Shown piece after piece: positions 15,887-23,257 of a DNA stretch of 24,119 nt (positions are counted from its first letter, which is position 1; the number at the start of each line of letters is the position of its first letter). A program made the position numbers and the translations under genes. The notes under the pieces were generated by a model. That model made no database searches and had not been told where the DNA came from. It worked only from the letters and a program-made list of their open reading frames with translations. Source of the DNA: Candidatus Thorarchaeota archaeon (lineage in GTDB: Archaea; Asgardarchaeota; Thorarchaeia; Thorarchaeales; Thorarchaeaceae); contig SDOA01000055.1 in NCBI GenBank assembly GCA_004524595.1, positions 1-24,119 of the forward strand, written 5' to 3'.

Positions 15887-16013
15887 ACTTCCACCTCATG
15901 TAATAGTTAGAATCTAACAATATTATTAACAATTTAACAAAATTTATAAATCCTGTTGTTTTTACAATTATTAAAATATGAGATGCTTTTAATAATTTAG
16001 AGGAAGAAAGACA
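15887..16013. promoter_or_regulatory. Divergent promoter/operator of the metal-uptake locus
   Basis: The 127-bp gap contains GTTAGA-A-TCTAAC, a perfect palindrome at 15906-15918 flanked by TAATA and TATTA. Three direct TAACAA repeats lie at 15915-15920, 15927-15932 and 15935-15940, and a TATA-like TTTATAAAT at 15943-15951 could drive the plus-strand gene. The dyad is a candidate NikR site, although it is not spaced like the E. coli operator. Confidence 0.5.
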
Positions 16014-17090
16014 ATGAATAGGAGAGCAAAATCAACAGTAATAATGTTCCTTTTCCTCACAATTGGATTGACAATCTTTATCCCCCAAGTTCAAGCTCAA
16101 GAAACGCCATTATTCAAGGTTGGAGTATCAATAGCACCATTAGCAGGAATGGTCAAGGCTGTAGGAGGAGTCTATGTTGAAACCTTTGTTATTCTCCCTG
16201 AAGGTACAGAACCTCATGCAGCGCAACTACCAACACAAGCAATCCTCGATGCTCAAGAGGCAGATTTACTTGTTCTTACTGGTCACTTCCCTTGGGAAGA
16301 GGATTTAGTTCTTCAAGTCGCTGTTGATTTCATCACAATGGATAATGAATCAGCGCTTGCGAGTTATCACGACTTTGGCGCTAGATATTCGCCTATGCCA
16401 GGTGAAGAACATGTTGAGCTCCATTCTTCAGCTCAAGAACACGAACATGTCGGAAATCCTCATGGGTGGTGGTTACTTCCTGAAAATGCAATCGCAATTG
16501 CCAATGCTACTAGAGTGGCGTTCTCAATTTTAAATTCCACATACAGTAGTTATTGGGAGACATCATTCCAGCAATTTGTGGATGATATCAATGCCTTTCA
16601 AGATCTGGTGATATCACTTGACGAAACATATCATTTCTCGACAATGAAAGCAGTTGTGATCTTTCCCGCAGAGGCATATATTGCTGAAGCATTCGGTATC
16701 GAAGCTGTTGCATATCTCCAAGAGGGCTCTGTTCAAATCAGTAGTAATCAACTATTAGAGGTTCAGGCAGCTCTTAGGAACGGGAGTGTTCATCTTATCC
16801 TTGGATCAGATGTGGCAAAATTACAGAGTGCAGGAGAATTTGCTGAGCAATTGATTGAAGATTATGGTGGTACACTCATCTGGTTACGAGCGGTCTCCTT
16901 CTCTGGATTGTCAGATTACATCTCAGTAATGACCTATAATCTTGGCGCACTCATTTCGGGACTTGAGTTTGGCATTGTGGCACCTTCTTACTCTGAGATG
17001 ATTTTAATCCTATTAGCAGCGACGAGCATTCTTGCTGTAATTGTCATTATTGAAACGATTCTTTTAATTCAACGGGCTAGAGCTGAGTAG
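16014..17090 (+). CDS. Metal ABC transporter substrate-binding protein (ZnuA-like), membrane-anchored
   Basis: This 358-aa protein has a signal peptide (about 1-28), a cluster-9 substrate-binding domain (about 32-315), and a C-terminal membrane helix (about 329-352) that anchors it outside the cell, as is usual in archaea. The first two family metal ligands are present: H68 in EGTEPHAAQL and H150 in NPHGWW. A His/Glu-rich loop (EEHVELHSSAQEHEHVG, 131-147) is like the zinc-chaperoning loop of ZnuA. The third (His) and fourth (Asp/Glu) ligands are not at the expected places: FPAEAYIAEAFG (217-228) has no His and WLRAVSFSG (290-298) no Asp. H91 could substitute. SD GAGG lies 10 nt before the ATG. 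Divergent from nikR; metal probably Ni, Zn or Mn. Confidence 0.88.
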   Translation: MNRRAKSTVIMFLFLTIGLTIFIPQVQAQETPLFKVGVSIAPLAGMVKAVGGVYVETFVILPEGTEPHAAQLPTQAILDAQEADLLVLTGHFPWEEDLVLQVAVDFITMDNESALASYHDFGARYSPMPGEEHVELHSSAQEHEHVGNPHGWWLLPENAIAIANATRVAFSILNSTYSSYWETSFQQFVDDINAFQDLVISLDETYHFSTMKAVVIFPAEAYIAEAFGIEAVAYLQEGSVQISSNQLLEVQAALRNGSVHLILGSDVAKLQSAGEFAEQLIEDYGGTLIWLRAVSFSGLSDYISVMTYNLGALISGLEFGIVAPSYSEMILILLAATSILAVIVIIETILLIQRARAE

Positions 17091-17108
17091 AGGCAATATT
17101 TGTGAGGT

Positions 17109-17213
17109 TTAGAGAGTATTTCTTGAAACTTCTTGACTTAGAGTATTTCTAATCAATCTGATTGTTAGCCAGAATAATAGAAGCGTTATGAGATATACGA
17201 TATTCATATCCAT
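17109..17213 (-). CDS. Possible 34-aa single-span membrane peptide
   Basis: ATG 17213 (or ATG 17207, which has AGGA 6 nt upstream) opens a frame starting 3 nt after the stop of the winged-helix gene and ends at TAA 17109. The product MDMNIVYLITLLLFWLTIRL, then about 14 polar residues, is one membrane helix with a basic, polar end. Its close fit behind the upstream stop suggests translation as a third gene of the operon. It is too short to be certain; the same DNA also contains the palindrome-like CTAATCAATC-TGATTGTTAG at 17149-17168, which may be a terminator for the convergent genes. Confidence 0.35.
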   Translation of the reverse strand: MDMNIVYLITLLLFWLTIRLIRNTLSQEVSRNTL

Positions 17214-17216
17214 CCT

Positions 17217-17558
17217 TCAGACCTGATTGATAAACTCACTAAGATCTAGTTGAGGGCTAACGGTCAATCTCCATTGTCGATTCTTCTGATTTCGTTCTAC
17301 TACATTTTCTCGTTCTAAATTCCTCAGGTGATAAGTTATCGTATTAGTTGAAACTGGAATTTCTTTTGCAATCTTAGAAGTGGATTTCCAGGTATCTGTT
17401 GTCAGATTGTCAAGAATAAGAGAACGAGTCAACAATCCAGGTTTAACATTTCTAATTCGAGAGAGATATGCAAGTCGATGGATAATCAAGTTAGTACAAC
17501 CAATAGATAAACAACATTCTCGACTTTGTATCTTTTGTTTTCTACAAAGGCTCACCAA
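17217..17558 (-). CDS. Winged-helix DNA-binding protein (ArsR/MarR-like)
   Basis: This protein of about 113 aa has residues 38-103 forming a winged helix: helix LLTRSLILDNLTT, then STSKIAKEIPVSTNTITYHL as the helix-turn-helix, then ENVVERNQKNRQWRL as the wing. The N-terminal 35 residues are unusual, with four cysteines (C5, C15, C16, C21) that could bind metal or respond to oxidation. The start is TTG 17558 or GTG 17555, overlapping the end of the gelsolin-domain gene by 17 or 14 nt; there is no later Met. The overlap points to translational coupling. Likely a local transcription regulator, perhaps of its own operon. Confidence 0.7.
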   Translation of the reverse strand: MVSLCRKQKIQSRECCLSIGCTNLIIHRLAYLSRIRNVKPGLLTRSLILDNLTTDTWKSTSKIAKEIPVSTNTITYHLRNLERENVVERNQKNRQWRLTVSPQLDLSEFINQV

Positions 17559-17826
17559 TCAAATGTAGAAATGCAGCAGGTTCATTTCCTTCAGATATTG
17601 GACGGATTCGGTAGTTTGGATAATTATGGCTTAATTTTGCAGCAACTCGAGTTCCCATGAGTTTTTCAGTTATTCCAGCATTTTTCCCTCTCCAAAGGAA
17701 TATTGTCTTGGTAGAGTGTACGATAAAGACCAGTACCTTATTTGGATCAACTTCAACTTTGGTGCTTTTTGATTCCACCAATTGTGCTTGAATAATTTCA
17801 AAGGCTTCTACCATAGCACTCAACAC
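17542..17826 (-). CDS. Single gelsolin-like domain protein
   Basis: This protein of about 94 aa matches one gelsolin/villin repeat from end to end. A strand lies at KVLVFIVHSTKTIFLWRGKN (the family pattern is a hydrophobic strand, then IYVWxGKNA), then the long helix TEKLMGTRVAAKLSHNY, then the last strand and the diagnostic end ISEGNEPAAFL. Gelsolin domains bind actin and often calcium. One-domain forms are known in Asgard archaea, where they modulate Asgard actin. The start is GTG 17826 (a stop directly precedes it) or ATG 17814; no good SD. It is the first gene of an overlapping operon with a winged-helix protein. Actin binding is inferred from the family; the alternative is another gelsolin-fold role, as in Sec23/24. 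Confidence 0.75.
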   Translation of the reverse strand: MLSAMVEAFEIIQAQLVESKSTKVEVDPNKVLVFIVHSTKTIFLWRGKNAGITEKLMGTRVAAKLSHNYPNYRIRPISEGNEPAAFLHLIGEPL

Positions 17827-17910
17827 TTAATCTTGTTTTATTTTCTCCTTTATGAGGTTTGGGTGCGAGTATTATTTCTATCCAAAATAGCGTTATATAC
17901 ATCATTCTCG

Positions 17911-17955
17911 TCACTAGTTCACAAGTAGTGATTAATAGATAGTTATGAATAGTGA
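17911..17955. promoter_or_regulatory. TAGTGA half-site array in divergent region
   Basis: TCACTA (17911-17916), TAGTGA (17926-17931) and TAGTGA (17950-17955) lie between the gelsolin operon and the plus-strand gene at 17982. The first two form a perfect 6-bp dyad with 9-nt spacer and the third repeats after 24 bp. A candidate operator, possibly for the winged-helix protein of the operon. Confidence 0.4.
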
Positions 17956-17981
17956 GATAGTAGAAAAGGAGTTCATTACAG

Positions 17982-18710
17982 ATGTCATTAAAAGAGTCCT
18001 CAGGAATCAAGTTCATTGATAGAGAATTAAGGAGGATCGATTTTGATATCGGAGGACTTACAGTTTCATTTCCCCTAAATGCCATTCCTGACCAATTGTA
18101 TGAAGCAATGGCAAGTTCAATTCATCGGACGTCATCAAGCCAATTTGATCTTAATGAGATTTATGTATCAACGCTAATGAAACCGACAGTATCAACATTG
18201 AATTCATCCAACATTTTTCCAATAAATTCTGCCAAGAAGGTTCTAAGACTGACTTTGACTGATGAAGCAATAGCAGAGTCTATCTATGAACTCGAAGGAG
18301 CTGAGCTTGCATTTCAAGGAAAACCATTTAGTGAAACATTAGACGAGAGAATTGAGCTATATCAGAGGATACTTTTGGATGATAGGAAAATTGACAGGTT
18401 CAGATTCGGAGCAGTAGAGATGTTTGGAGACCAAACATACCAAAATATCAGGAGAGATCCTAGAGTCACTCTGAACTTATTCTGGAGGCAAGATGCTCAT
18501 CCAGAAGCACGAAGTTTTCAAATCAACTGTGTTGCAGAGATTGTTCCACCTGGAGATCCTTACTTTCGATATATGAGATTGATGAGGCAACTATTTAGTT
18601 CACGTATGCTGAACTTGAGAGGCACTGGAGAATATATCTGTGCATACAAATTCTGGGTCTGTGAATCAAAAGACAAATCTCTTGAAGAAAAAGCAGGATT
18701 TGTACCTTAA
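17982..18710 (+). CDS. Protein of unknown function, weak split-barrel (PNPOx-like) resemblance
   Basis: This 242-aa soluble protein is alpha/beta throughout. The stretch about 140-205 (FRFGAVEMFGDQTYQNIRRD, then a strand, then FQINCVAEIVPPGDPYFRYM) recalls FMN-binding split barrels, where 'Y-x-N-L/I-x-x-D-P-R-V' is followed by strands and 'G-x-A-x-I-V'. That motif is partly kept here (TYQNIRRDPRVTLNL). The N-terminal 90 residues may be a small separate domain. I would not assign a reaction. ATG 17982 has GGAG 10 nt upstream. The stop is 1 nt from the convergent VWA gene's stop. Confidence 0.65.
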   Translation: MSLKESSGIKFIDRELRRIDFDIGGLTVSFPLNAIPDQLYEAMASSIHRTSSSQFDLNEIYVSTLMKPTVSTLNSSNIFPINSAKKVLRLTLTDEAIAESIYELEGAELAFQGKPFSETLDERIELYQRILLDDRKIDRFRFGAVEMFGDQTYQNIRRDPRVTLNLFWRQDAHPEARSFQINCVAEIVPPGDPYFRYMRLMRQLFSSRMLNLRGTGEYICAYKFWVCESKDKSLEEKAGFVP

Positions 18711-18711
18711 A

Positions 18712-21249
18712 CTAGTAATTCGTAACACGCAACAACTTTTCAGGAAGTTCTTCGATTGAATTGATTTCCAATAGAACACCACGAGCCTTTTTTACCAACC
18801 TTTCTGAAGCATTTGAATCATGTTCAAAAGAGGGAACAAGGAGTATCATCTTAATTCCAAGAGGCTTCATCTGCTCAACTAGGTCTTCGCATATCTGTTG
18901 GTCACTTAGATACATATCTGTCGAGAACATGAATATCTTCTCCTTTGCCTTTGTGTCTTCAAAATTACGAAGAGCAAGTTTTAGTGATTCCGCTCCGCCA
19001 GTTCCACCTCCTGCACGAGCCTCTAAAAGATCCGCTGCAACCTTTTCAACAGCAACATTTCGATTTGCGATTTCCTTGACAACATGAGTTTCGTTATCAA
19101 AGAGAACAACTCCAAAGTCATCCTTCTTAATACCATAAAGTCCAGCCATAACTGAGATTGCGAGCATTCCAAGTTTTTTCGGAGAATCCATCGAACCACT
19201 CTTATCGAGTGCCCAGTAGAAAGCTCGATGCCCTTGATAGGTCTCTGTCACTAGAAAGTCCGATGATTCAATGACCTTGAAACTGGTCCTGCCTTGTGAT
19301 AGTAAAGCATCTATTGTCTCTTCGAGGTCTATGAGGTCAATGTCGTCCCCGATTCTGAAAGGTCGGACAGTTGTTGACTCCATTATACCTCCTAACATAC
19401 TTGAACCCATTGTTTGACGAGCATATCGCATTCCAAGGTCAATAAGAAGTCTCTTTGCTATTTCTAGTAACCTATTCTTAAGCTCAGGAGGTAGTTCATC
19501 TCGATAGGTATACCAGATTTTGATAATATTAGTTGCAGGTCCTCCTAATAGTCCTCCAAAAGCAAGATCAGCTCGATTTTTATCATAAGATTCTTGTGAG
19601 GATGATTGTTGAGTTCCATAACCTCTCGAGTACATTCTACTCATGGATGAACCTCTAGTTCCCAAAGCTGCGTGCAAGTCTTCATGAGCAACGGCCCCAA
19701 GAGCACCTTGATTACCCATCTGTGCAGCAAGATCGCCCAATTGTTGTAATTGTTGTGGAGATAATCCAGAGGCAGACATTAAACTATGGAGTCTATCGAA
19801 ATCATTGATGCCTGTTTGAATGAGTTTCTTGATGACTTCAAATGAAGGATTAATGAGTTCTAGTATCTCTTCTTCAGTCATACCAAGACGCTTGCCAGAT
19901 TTCTTAATAGTTCCTTCCGAGGGTACCTGACCCATTCTTGAAAGATGCTTTACAGTCTGGCGGAGATGTGTTTTTGTTGGGGATCTCTCTACTGCCCCAT
20001 TGGCTAGTTGCTGCATAGCCTGGTCCCATTGTTTTTTCGTATGTTGATTTGGCAAACTGCTTGCTTTTTCATGATTTGCAGCAAGCATGGACCTTAGAAA
20101 GTCTGAAGGCGATGATCTTGAATCTGCATTCTCAATAACACTCTGTACTTCTTTCTTCACCAGGTTATCCCAATGTTCATTCAATTTTGGATTTTCAGCA
20201 AGCTGTTGAAGATCTACATTATTACTTGCGCCTAAGTCATATTGCTCATCATATTGTTCCAGAAGTTTATCCATGAAGTCAACACCAGTAGCCTCCTTAA
20301 TCTTCTGAACAAGAGCAGCTGCATCGCTGAGTGAAAAATCTTGTACAGCATTCTCAACCAGTTTGTCAATATTATCTGGTACTCGTCCAAGTTCTGATGC
20401 ATAGTCTGCAGCTTCACTCAAATCATTAAGAGAGTCTTGTAATTCTTGGTCCATCGATTTCTGTTGGACCTCATTGAGTGTACCCAAATCTTCCATATAG
20501 CGTAATGCACGAGCTGCAGTTGAAGTATCTCTTGAACATAAATCAGAAAACTGCTGTGCAACATCAGCATCGCCCCTCAAAGAATTCGCAGCAATTCTTT
20601 CAGCAGCGTTAGGTGAATTACATACATCGTCAAGACAATCCAAGACTTTTGAATTTTTGATATCTCGTGGTGATAGTCCTCCATAATGGTCTTTTAATTC
20701 TGAACTCGCGGTTTCTCGTAACTCTCTATCACTTGATATACCGCGAAGAACAATCTCGCCATCAGTTAGATAATCCCGAACTGCATCATAAAGTGATGTA
20801 TCTTTTTTCTTTCTAAGCTCGAGAAGATATTCATAACCAGCTTCAACTTTTTCTTTCTTGATTATTTTAGCTAATTCCTGCTCGCGTCTTATTTGATCCA
20901 TCACTGCATTGAGGTTGTCAGAATTTATTGTGGTTGTTACAACGTCATTTTCAGAAGCAATAGGTTTGTTTTCTTCCTTTTCACGTCCTATTAGAATATC
21001 CTCAGCTATCTCCCGAGCAATAGATTGGTCAGGCGGAAAGGTTGTGTACACCGCAGATTCTAAGAAGTCTTCGAGAGTCAGTTTACCATTACGAAAATAT
21101 CTTGCTGATAAGAACATAGGTATTGATTGTGTCTGGCGAACACTGGGTATTTTAGTTACATCCTTCCTTGATCTCATCCGTTTAGTAAACTCATGGGCAA
21201 ATTGCGGAGCGTTACTTGGTACAGGAGCAATCTTCGGAAGAGTCGCCAT
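18712..21249 (-). CDS. Large VWA-domain protein, partner of MoxR-type AAA ATPase
   Basis: This 845-aa protein has about 660 N-terminal residues that are helical and highly charged, with no recognised domain, then a von Willebrand A domain (about 670-835). MIDAS residues are complete: D682-x-S-G-S in ALDKSGSMD, T750 in GGGTGG, D778 in STDMY, so it should bind Mg and a ligand. Pairing with the upstream MoxR-like ATPase (5-nt gap, SD GGGAG inside that gene's end) is the common AAA-VWA arrangement, in which the two remodel or activate a target enzyme (as CbbQ/CbbO do) or insert metal (as in chelatases). The N-terminal part is unusually long and probably determines the target. No cofactor enzyme is encoded next door, so the client is unknown. 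Confidence 0.85.
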   Translation of the reverse strand: MATLPKIAPVPSNAPQFAHEFTKRMRSRKDVTKIPSVRQTQSIPMFLSARYFRNGKLTLEDFLESAVYTTFPPDQSIAREIAEDILIGREKEENKPIASENDVVTTTINSDNLNAVMDQIRREQELAKIIKKEKVEAGYEYLLELRKKKDTSLYDAVRDYLTDGEIVLRGISSDRELRETASSELKDHYGGLSPRDIKNSKVLDCLDDVCNSPNAAERIAANSLRGDADVAQQFSDLCSRDTSTAARALRYMEDLGTLNEVQQKSMDQELQDSLNDLSEAADYASELGRVPDNIDKLVENAVQDFSLSDAAALVQKIKEATGVDFMDKLLEQYDEQYDLGASNNVDLQQLAENPKLNEHWDNLVKKEVQSVIENADSRSSPSDFLRSMLAANHEKASSLPNQHTKKQWDQAMQQLANGAVERSPTKTHLRQTVKHLSRMGQVPSEGTIKKSGKRLGMTEEEILELINPSFEVIKKLIQTGINDFDRLHSLMSASGLSPQQLQQLGDLAAQMGNQGALGAVAHEDLHAALGTRGSSMSRMYSRGYGTQQSSSQESYDKNRADLAFGGLLGGPATNIIKIWYTYRDELPPELKNRLLEIAKRLLIDLGMRYARQTMGSSMLGGIMESTTVRPFRIGDDIDLIDLEETIDALLSQGRTSFKVIESSDFLVTETYQGHRAFYWALDKSGSMDSPKKLGMLAISVMAGLYGIKKDDFGVVLFDNETHVVKEIANRNVAVEKVAADLLEARAGGGTGGAESLKLALRNFEDTKAKEKIFMFSTDMYLSDQQICEDLVEQMKPLGIKMILLVPSFEHDSNASERLVKKARGVLLEINSIEELPEKLLRVTNY

Positions 21250-21254
21250 TTATT

Positions 21255-22175
21255 CTAACTCCCTAGAGTTCTGCGTACTAACGAATTAACAGCAGGTTCC
21301 ACTTCAATTCCAGGTCTGAACCGTAATGCTCCGATAAGCACATATGTTGCTGCTTTTGAAAGAACACTATGACTTATGGTCTTCTCTTTCTCTCGTTTTG
21401 TCATCTCGGCAGCTAGTCTAGCAATTGAGATACCAGCACGAATGCTTGCTGGAATTTCGATATCTGTACTCATCCTCGTCGCAGATACCAGACTGTATAT
21501 CTTCTCAAGAGCAGCGTCGGAGAGGTTGTACTCAGGACTGTTCATCTTAATAATCTCCAACTCGGTTTCTTTTCGTGGGTATCCAAGACGAATCCAGACT
21601 CTTATTCTATCCCGAAGCGCTTCACTCAATCGATGAGCACCACTCATTTCCTCTGGATTCATAGTCAATACTGGGAAGAAACCCTCAGCAGCTTTAATCC
21701 GTCCAAGTCGTTGAACACTAATTGATCCCTCTTCAAATGGATCAAGTAAGGAGTTTTGCACATATTCACTCAAACGATTACCTTCGTTCAGACCAAAGAC
21801 ACCACCCTCAACCATACTCTTCAATAATGGACCTGGTTCAAAGGCTTCTAAGGTAAAACCTTGATTGAGAACAATACTTGGATTAAAAGCGCCAGTCAGA
21901 TGTGAAGGGCGCACTCCTTCATCACCAGTTACCCAAAAAAGATCTCGTCCCGTCTTTTCTGCATAAGCGCGAAGAAGTAAGGTCTTGCCAGTCCCAGGAG
22001 GACCAACGATTCCTGGGATAAGGTGTGCATTCTCACAGTCTTCAAGAACTTCAAAAGCATCAGCATATTGCTCTTTGATAACCATATGCACTTTCTCTTT
22101 TTTGGCAGCCGCAAGCCGTTCCTCGAAGTTTTTCTTAAAAAATTCCATCTCATTCTGCAACATATCAACCCCCAT
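21255..22175 (-). CDS. MoxR-family AAA ATPase with Asn in Walker B
   Basis: This 306-aa AAA ATPase has Walker A GPPGTGKT (58-65), a Walker B region GGVFGLNEGNR (124-134), sensor-1 TMNP (N173), the arginine finger region LRDRI (R188, R190) and a helical C-terminal lid. MoxR/CbbQ ATPases normally have hhhhDE in Walker B; here the Asp is Asn130 while Glu131, the catalytic base, is kept. The ATG at 22175 or the one at 22163 may start it; the GGGGG between them fits the second. It is the first gene of the AAA-VWA pair. It should act as a hexameric chaperone with the VWA protein. Hydrolysis may be slowed by the Asn. Confidence 0.85.
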   Translation of the reverse strand: MGVDMLQNEMEFFKKNFEERLAAAKKEKVHMVIKEQYADAFEVLEDCENAHLIPGIVGPPGTGKTLLLRAYAEKTGRDLFWVTGDEGVRPSHLTGAFNPSIVLNQGFTLEAFEPGPLLKSMVEGGVFGLNEGNRLSEYVQNSLLDPFEEGSISVQRLGRIKAAEGFFPVLTMNPEEMSGAHRLSEALRDRIRVWIRLGYPRKETELEIIKMNSPEYNLSDAALEKIYSLVSATRMSTDIEIPASIRAGISIARLAAEMTKREKEKTISHSVLSKAATYVLIGALRFRPGIEVEPAVNSLVRRTLGS

Positions 22176-22264
22176 TCTATGATATGGAGTACTTTGGTAG
22201 GGTATATAATCTACTCCTAAACTTGATATTTATATGATAAGGATTACTCTGTGGGATGCTATTG

Positions 22265-23257
22265 CTAAATCTTACCAAGTTCAGGATAGGCAAAGAGAGC
22301 AGGATATCCTCCTGTATGCCAAAAGACTGTTGGTGTTTTAGCAGGTATGTCACCATTGAGAGCCATTCGCATTAGCGCAAGTCCAGCCTTCCCAGTATAG
22401 ACCGGGTCTAGGAAGATGCCATCCATCTTGGCAAACATATCAATCGAAGTCCGTATTCCCTCAGTCATAATACCATATCCGTCTTCTAAGAACCTATCAT
22501 CGATATGGATTTTCGGATTAAAATCATCAATCTCAGAAACCTCGTCAATCATTCGATTAATTATGTTACGGATTTTTTCTTTTGAGGTTTCTGCGTCATA
22601 AAGAACACTCACACCAATGATGTCAACATCCATATCAAGCATATGAGCTCCAACAATGAGCCCTGCCATGGTACCACCAGTTCCGTTTGCAACAATAATC
22701 TTCTCAGGCGTGAATCCTATCTCCTTTGATTGTGTCTGCAGCTCTTGCATTGCTACTCCATATGCAATCGAGCCAATTGGAATAGAGGCACCTGCTGGTA
22801 CCGCATACGGATTTAGACCAAAGTCCTTTAGGGTCTCTATGACCTCATCCATCCTAGTTGGGAGAGTCATTAGATTATCATCGGGATAAAACTTGATCTC
22901 GGCGCCCAACATACTATCAAGAAGAAGATTACCCGTATAGGTCTCTGGCTCTGTTCCAGCTAACAGGAGTATGCACCGTAGTCCTGTTGTAGCACATGCT
23001 ACAGCAGTTTGTCGGCAGTGGTTGCTCTGGATACCTCCTATAGTCACAAGTGTATCGGCCTTGTTTGCTTTTGCATCACCAACAACAAACTCGAGCTTTC
23101 GAGTCTTATTACCACCAATCGAAGGTCCAGTTAAGTCATCGCGTTTGATCCAGAGCTCATTAAGACCAATTGAGTTTCCAAGATTCTTTAATTTATGCAA
23201 TGGTGTTGGCAGGTAAGCAAATCGTTCTCGAGGATATTTGTCAAACATTTCAACCAC
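22265..23257 (-). CDS. D-cysteine desulfhydrase / ACC deaminase family PLP enzyme
   Basis: This 330-aa enzyme has fold-type II PLP features. The PLP lysine is K51 in GGNKTRKLEF, GGIQSNHCRQTA (74-85) binds the substrate carboxylate, and the glycine-rich GTGGTMAG around residue 195 binds PLP phosphate. The family includes D-cysteine desulfhydrase, which releases pyruvate, sulfide and ammonia, and ACC deaminase, which opens a cyclopropane ring. I cannot tell them apart from these residues; D-cysteine desulfhydrase is more usual in archaea. The frame starts at GTG 23257, overlapping the VIT1-type transporter gene's end by 8 nt; ATG 23248 is an alternative. The coupling with a metal transporter may point to iron-sulfur or sulfide-linked metabolism. 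Confidence 0.85.
   Translation of the reverse strand: MVEMFDKYPRERFAYLPTPLHKLKNLGNSIGLNELWIKRDDLTGPSIGGNKTRKLEFVVGDAKANKADTLVTIGGIQSNHCRQTAVACATTGLRCILLLAGTEPETYTGNLLLDSMLGAEIKFYPDDNLMTLPTRMDEVIETLKDFGLNPYAVPAGASIPIGSIAYGVAMQELQTQSKEIGFTPEKIIVANGTGGTMAGLIVGAHMLDMDVDIIGVSVLYDAETSKEKIRNIINRMIDEVSEIDDFNPKIHIDDRFLEDGYGIMTEGIRTSIDMFAKMDGIFLDPVYTGKAGLALMRMALNGDIPAKTPTVFWHTGGYPALFAYPELGKI

Noticed and set aside
17149..17168. Operator for a regulator
   Set aside because: The near-palindrome is between convergent genes with no promoter to control; a terminator or chance is more likely.
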